Below, in pieces: positions 6,332-7,925 of a DNA stretch of 7,925 nt. The position numbers were made by a program, and so were the translations under genes. Position 1 is the first letter of the stretch. The number at the start of each line of letters is the position of its first letter. The DNA comes from Dehalococcoidia bacterium (lineage in GTDB: Bacteria; Chloroflexota; Dehalococcoidia; Lucifugimonadales; JAGWBF01): NCBI GenBank assembly GCA_021296015.1, contig JAGWBG010000053.1, forward strand, positions 2,823 through 10,747, written 5' to 3'. The notes below the pieces were generated by a model, which searched no databases, was not told the DNA's origin, and was given only the letters and a program-made list of their open reading frames with translations.

Positions 6332-7336
6332 CTAAACTACCCCTTCTCTACGCATGGCTGTCAGGGACTCCTCAAAAGCCGACAGAGTGCGTTCTACCTC
6401 CTCTGACCGGTGAGTAGCGGAAACTATCAAGGAGCCTCTGCCCATTATGTCCACGCCGTTGTTCATCAGGGCACGTTTCAGCGACCCGGTAACGGCAGCG
6501 TTTGCGGCCCCCGAGATTTCCTGGTGGGACATGGTACATAGCTCCCGGTCGCAATTGCAGTCCTTCATCGTCAGGTGAATCAGGGAAGCCATACCGTGAG
6601 CATGGCCGGGCACTTCCATCCTGGTGAAGATTTCGTTCAGGCCCGTCTTTAGCTGGGCTGCGGCGGCATCCGCTCGCTGATTGATGGGCTGGCTGGCGAC
6701 CATTTCAAGGCATATAGCCCCCGCTGCTGCCGACAGCGGATTGGCATTAAAGGTGCCCGGATGGGCTATGCGCTGGCGAGTATCCCACTCCGGGTCATTC
6801 TGGAAGGCAATCCTATCTACGATGTCCGCCTTGCCACCCACAACACCACCGGGCAGACCGCCGGCCACAATCTTGGCCATGGTGGTCAGGTCGGGGTCTA
6901 TCCCGAACCGGCCCTGTGCACCGCCGGGAGACACGCGAAAGCCGGTGACCACCTCGTCGAAGATGAGCAGAACGCCATATCTCCTGGTGACTTCTCTGAG
7001 GTCCTTCAAGAACTGGGGAACCATGAGGGGTAGCTGGCCATAATGTGCTCCCGTAGGCTCCAGTATAACGGCAGCTATGTCGCCGTCATTCGCCAGCTTT
7101 TGCTCCACAAGGGATATATCCCCGGGCGGCAGGACAATCACCGATTGGGACGTGGTCGCGGGGACGCCCGGGACGGGACGGTCGGCCCTGGTAATTGCAT
7201 AGTCGTGCCAGCCGTGAAAGTGCTCCTCAAACTTGACTACCTTGTTTTTGCCGGTGTAAGCCCGGGCCAGGCGTAGGGCCATCAGGGTTGCCTCGGTCCC
7301 GGAGCTGTGGCAACGGATCTTCTCTATAGAGGGCAT
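6332..7336 (-). CDS. Aminomutase-like protein, C-terminal 334-residue piece
   Basis: The first codon is the ATG directly following the amber codon (TAGATG), so reinitiation by the same ribosomes is conceivable although no good Shine-Dalgarno precedes it. It carries the whole PLP-binding domain: SSGTEA cofactor-phosphate loop, FDEVVTGF, and Lys155 in AKIVAGG (Lys265 in full-length numbering). Near the C-terminus is C-N-C-D-R-E-L-C, a CxCx4C cluster. It stops 13 nt before the SelA-like start. Confidence 0.6.
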   Translation of the reverse strand: MPSIEKIRCHSSGTEATLMALRLARAYTGKNKVVKFEEHFHGWHDYAITRADRPVPGVPATTSQSVIVLPPGDISLVEQKLANDGDIAAVILEPTGAHYGQLPLMVPQFLKDLREVTRRYGVLLIFDEVVTGFRVSPGGAQGRFGIDPDLTTMAKIVAGGLPGGVVGGKADIVDRIAFQNDPEWDTRQRIAHPGTFNANPLSAAAGAICLEMVASQPINQRADAAAAQLKTGLNEIFTRMEVPGHAHGMASLIHLTMKDCNCDRELCTMSHQEISGAANAAVTGSLKRALMNNGVDIMGRGSLIVSATHRSEEVERTLSAFEESLTAMRREGVV

Positions 7337-7666
7337 CTACCGCTTTATTGCTCGCCCCCAGCGCATCTCTTCGTCCGTGTTTGCGCCCAAGTGAGTGCCT
7401 CTGGTCACCTGGTTTGAGACTGCGGAGGCAATTTCGGGATGGGAGTGGCCAAGAAGTAGGGCACCGTGGCCGGAAACGTAGTCCACGTACTCGTTGCCGT
7501 CAACATCCCACTTGAGGGGGCCACTGCCGTGAGTCATGTATACGGGGAAAGGAGTCGCATAGCGGTTGTCGTGGGTCACACCGCCGGGGAAGATTTCCGT
7601 CGCTTCCTCGTAGCGCCTGGCCGAGCCGGAATGTTTCTGGATGTACTCTTCAAGTATAGTAGCCAT
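7337..7666 (-). CDS. Aminomutase-like protein, N-terminal 109-residue piece
   Basis: Opened by ATG 7666 with a near-perfect Shine-Dalgarno and closed by the amber codon 7337-7339. It holds the N-terminal helix and the substrate-side loop GHGALLLGHSHPE, but no PLP site, so it cannot be active alone. It ends ...RWGRAIKR, exactly where relatives continue with Leu into the cofactor-binding domain. Confidence 0.6.
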   Translation of the reverse strand: MATILEEYIQKHSGSARRYEEATEIFPGGVTHDNRYATPFPVYMTHGSGPLKWDVDGNEYVDYVSGHGALLLGHSHPEIASAVSNQVTRGTHLGANTDEEMRWGRAIKR

Positions 7667-7925
7667 CGTGGGCCTCCTTCCAGCGATTATTGATCACCGC
7701 GAAGCTCTGTGGCCGTCCAATCTTAGCCGAGTGATTTTGCCTGTAGCCCTTCTGTCTTGTCTATAGTGATAGGGTCAATGTTTCCTACGAGGATACAGGT
7801 AAATGGGGAAGGAATCAACCTGCGCACTCGAATCCTTAGGGCCCTTCAATGCTCATGGCTACCTGTCTGACCCCGCATCCGTCACTCCGGCGCAGGCCGG
7901 AATCCATGAACCTAGCCCTCTTGCT
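7667..7925. other. Right-end intergenic stretch without a convincing gene
   Basis: Contains the leader of the aminomutase-like gene at its left side and a dispersed-type hairpin at its right. The only plus-strand ATG frame of note (from 7779, about 30 codons) resembles nothing and lacks a ribosome site. No promoter close to consensus was found for the minus-strand operon. G+C stays moderate. Confidence 0.5.
7877..7910. repeat. Dispersed intergenic hairpin repeat (GTCATTCC...GGAATCCA type)
   Basis: Within GTCACTCCGGC-GCAG-GCCGGAATCCA, TCCGGC (7886-7891) pairs perfectly with GCCGGA (7896-7901) around a GCAG loop. The outer arm is broken by one base: CACT where the common form has CATT, which would pair with the following AAT. 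This matches the style of short palindromic elements spread between genes in many bacterial genomes. Whether it is dispersed in this genome cannot be seen from one copy. It may mark the downstream edge of a neighbouring transcript. Confidence 0.55.

Larger units (their letters stand above)
6332..7666 (-). pseudogene. Glutamate-1-semialdehyde 2,1-aminomutase-like gene interrupted by in-frame amber codon
   Basis: One continuous frame of 444 codons encodes a class III aminotransferase-fold protein of HemL type, broken by a single TAG at codon 110 (plus 7337-7339). Both sides align with the family without loss: GGVTHDNR and WDVDGNEYVDYVSGHGALLLGHSHPE before, HSSGTEATLMALRLARA (120-136), FDEVVTGFR (Asp237) and AKIVAGGLPGG (Lys265, same number as the catalytic lysine I recall for E. 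coli HemL) after. Family members usually have Leu between the KR and (V/M)PS-(I/A)E positions flanking the stop, so one change such as TTG to TAG explains it. All catalytic residues remain, suggesting a recent mutation, sequencing error or leaky readthrough. Paralogues outside haem synthesis are common; next to amino-acid-acting genes, a catabolic aminotransferase/aminomutase role is plausible. Strong AAGGAGG stands 6 nt before ATG 7666. Confidence 0.82.

Noticed and set aside
7737..7767. Possible plus promoter TTGCCT...TATAGT in the right intergenic stretch
   Set aside because: The spacer is 19 bp, the -35 is weak, and no gene follows on the plus strand within the window.
2187..7824. 13-bp repeat GAATCAACCTGCG at 2187-2199 and 7812-7824
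   Set aside because: A short match over 5.6 kb with no extension on either side; could mark attachment ends, but chance similarity is more economical.
1..7925. tRNA, rRNA, CRISPR array, riboswitch or complete insertion sequence
   Set aside because: Both strands were read for these and nothing convincing was found.

Overview
The window looks like an accessory, catabolic part of a bacterial chromosome: about 55-60% G+C in the main genes, good AAGGAG-type ribosome binding sites, and one near-consensus sigma-70 promoter. The mix of a luciferase-like flavin oxidoreductase, a nitronate monooxygenase-family protein, a GGT-like acylase and several amino-acid-directed PLP enzymes resembles gene content I associate with Chloroflexota (Dehalococcoidia/SAR202-like) genomes. 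That placement is an inference from protein style; no marker gene is present.

Layout, left to right. A D-threonine aldolase/D-serine dehydratase-like PLP gene (1-245, minus, running off the left edge) is divergent from a complete gamma-glutamyltransferase-family hydrolase (353-2119, plus). Next is an AT-rich patch (about 2212-2773, plus) that reads best as a frameshifted gene with a HEPN-like RX4H motif. A luciferase-like FMN/F420 oxidoreductase (2780-3877, minus) lies convergent to it, 6 bp away. A compact divergent control region (3878-4037) holds a strong promoter, a candidate overlapping opposing promoter and a perfect 10-bp inverted repeat. It feeds a nitronate monooxygenase-family gene (4038-5159, plus). 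Convergent to that is a two-gene minus-strand operon: an upstream glutamate-1-semialdehyde aminomutase-like gene (7666 to 6332), interrupted by an in-frame amber codon at 7337-7339, then a SelA/DgaE-like PLP enzyme (6318 to 5182). The right end (7667-7925) has no convincing gene but carries a hairpin of the dispersed GTCATTCC...GGAATCCA type.

How the genes may work together (inference): three PLP enzymes of different families, an amide-bond hydrolase and two flavin enzymes lie next to each other. This would suit breakdown of an amino-acid-derived, nitrogen-containing compound: amide hydrolysis, amino group migration or elimination, then flavin-dependent oxidation. The substrate cannot be read from the sequence. 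Two of the seven genes appear damaged (the HEPN-like gene and the aminomutase-like gene), so part of the cluster may be decaying, or the assembly may contain errors at those points.
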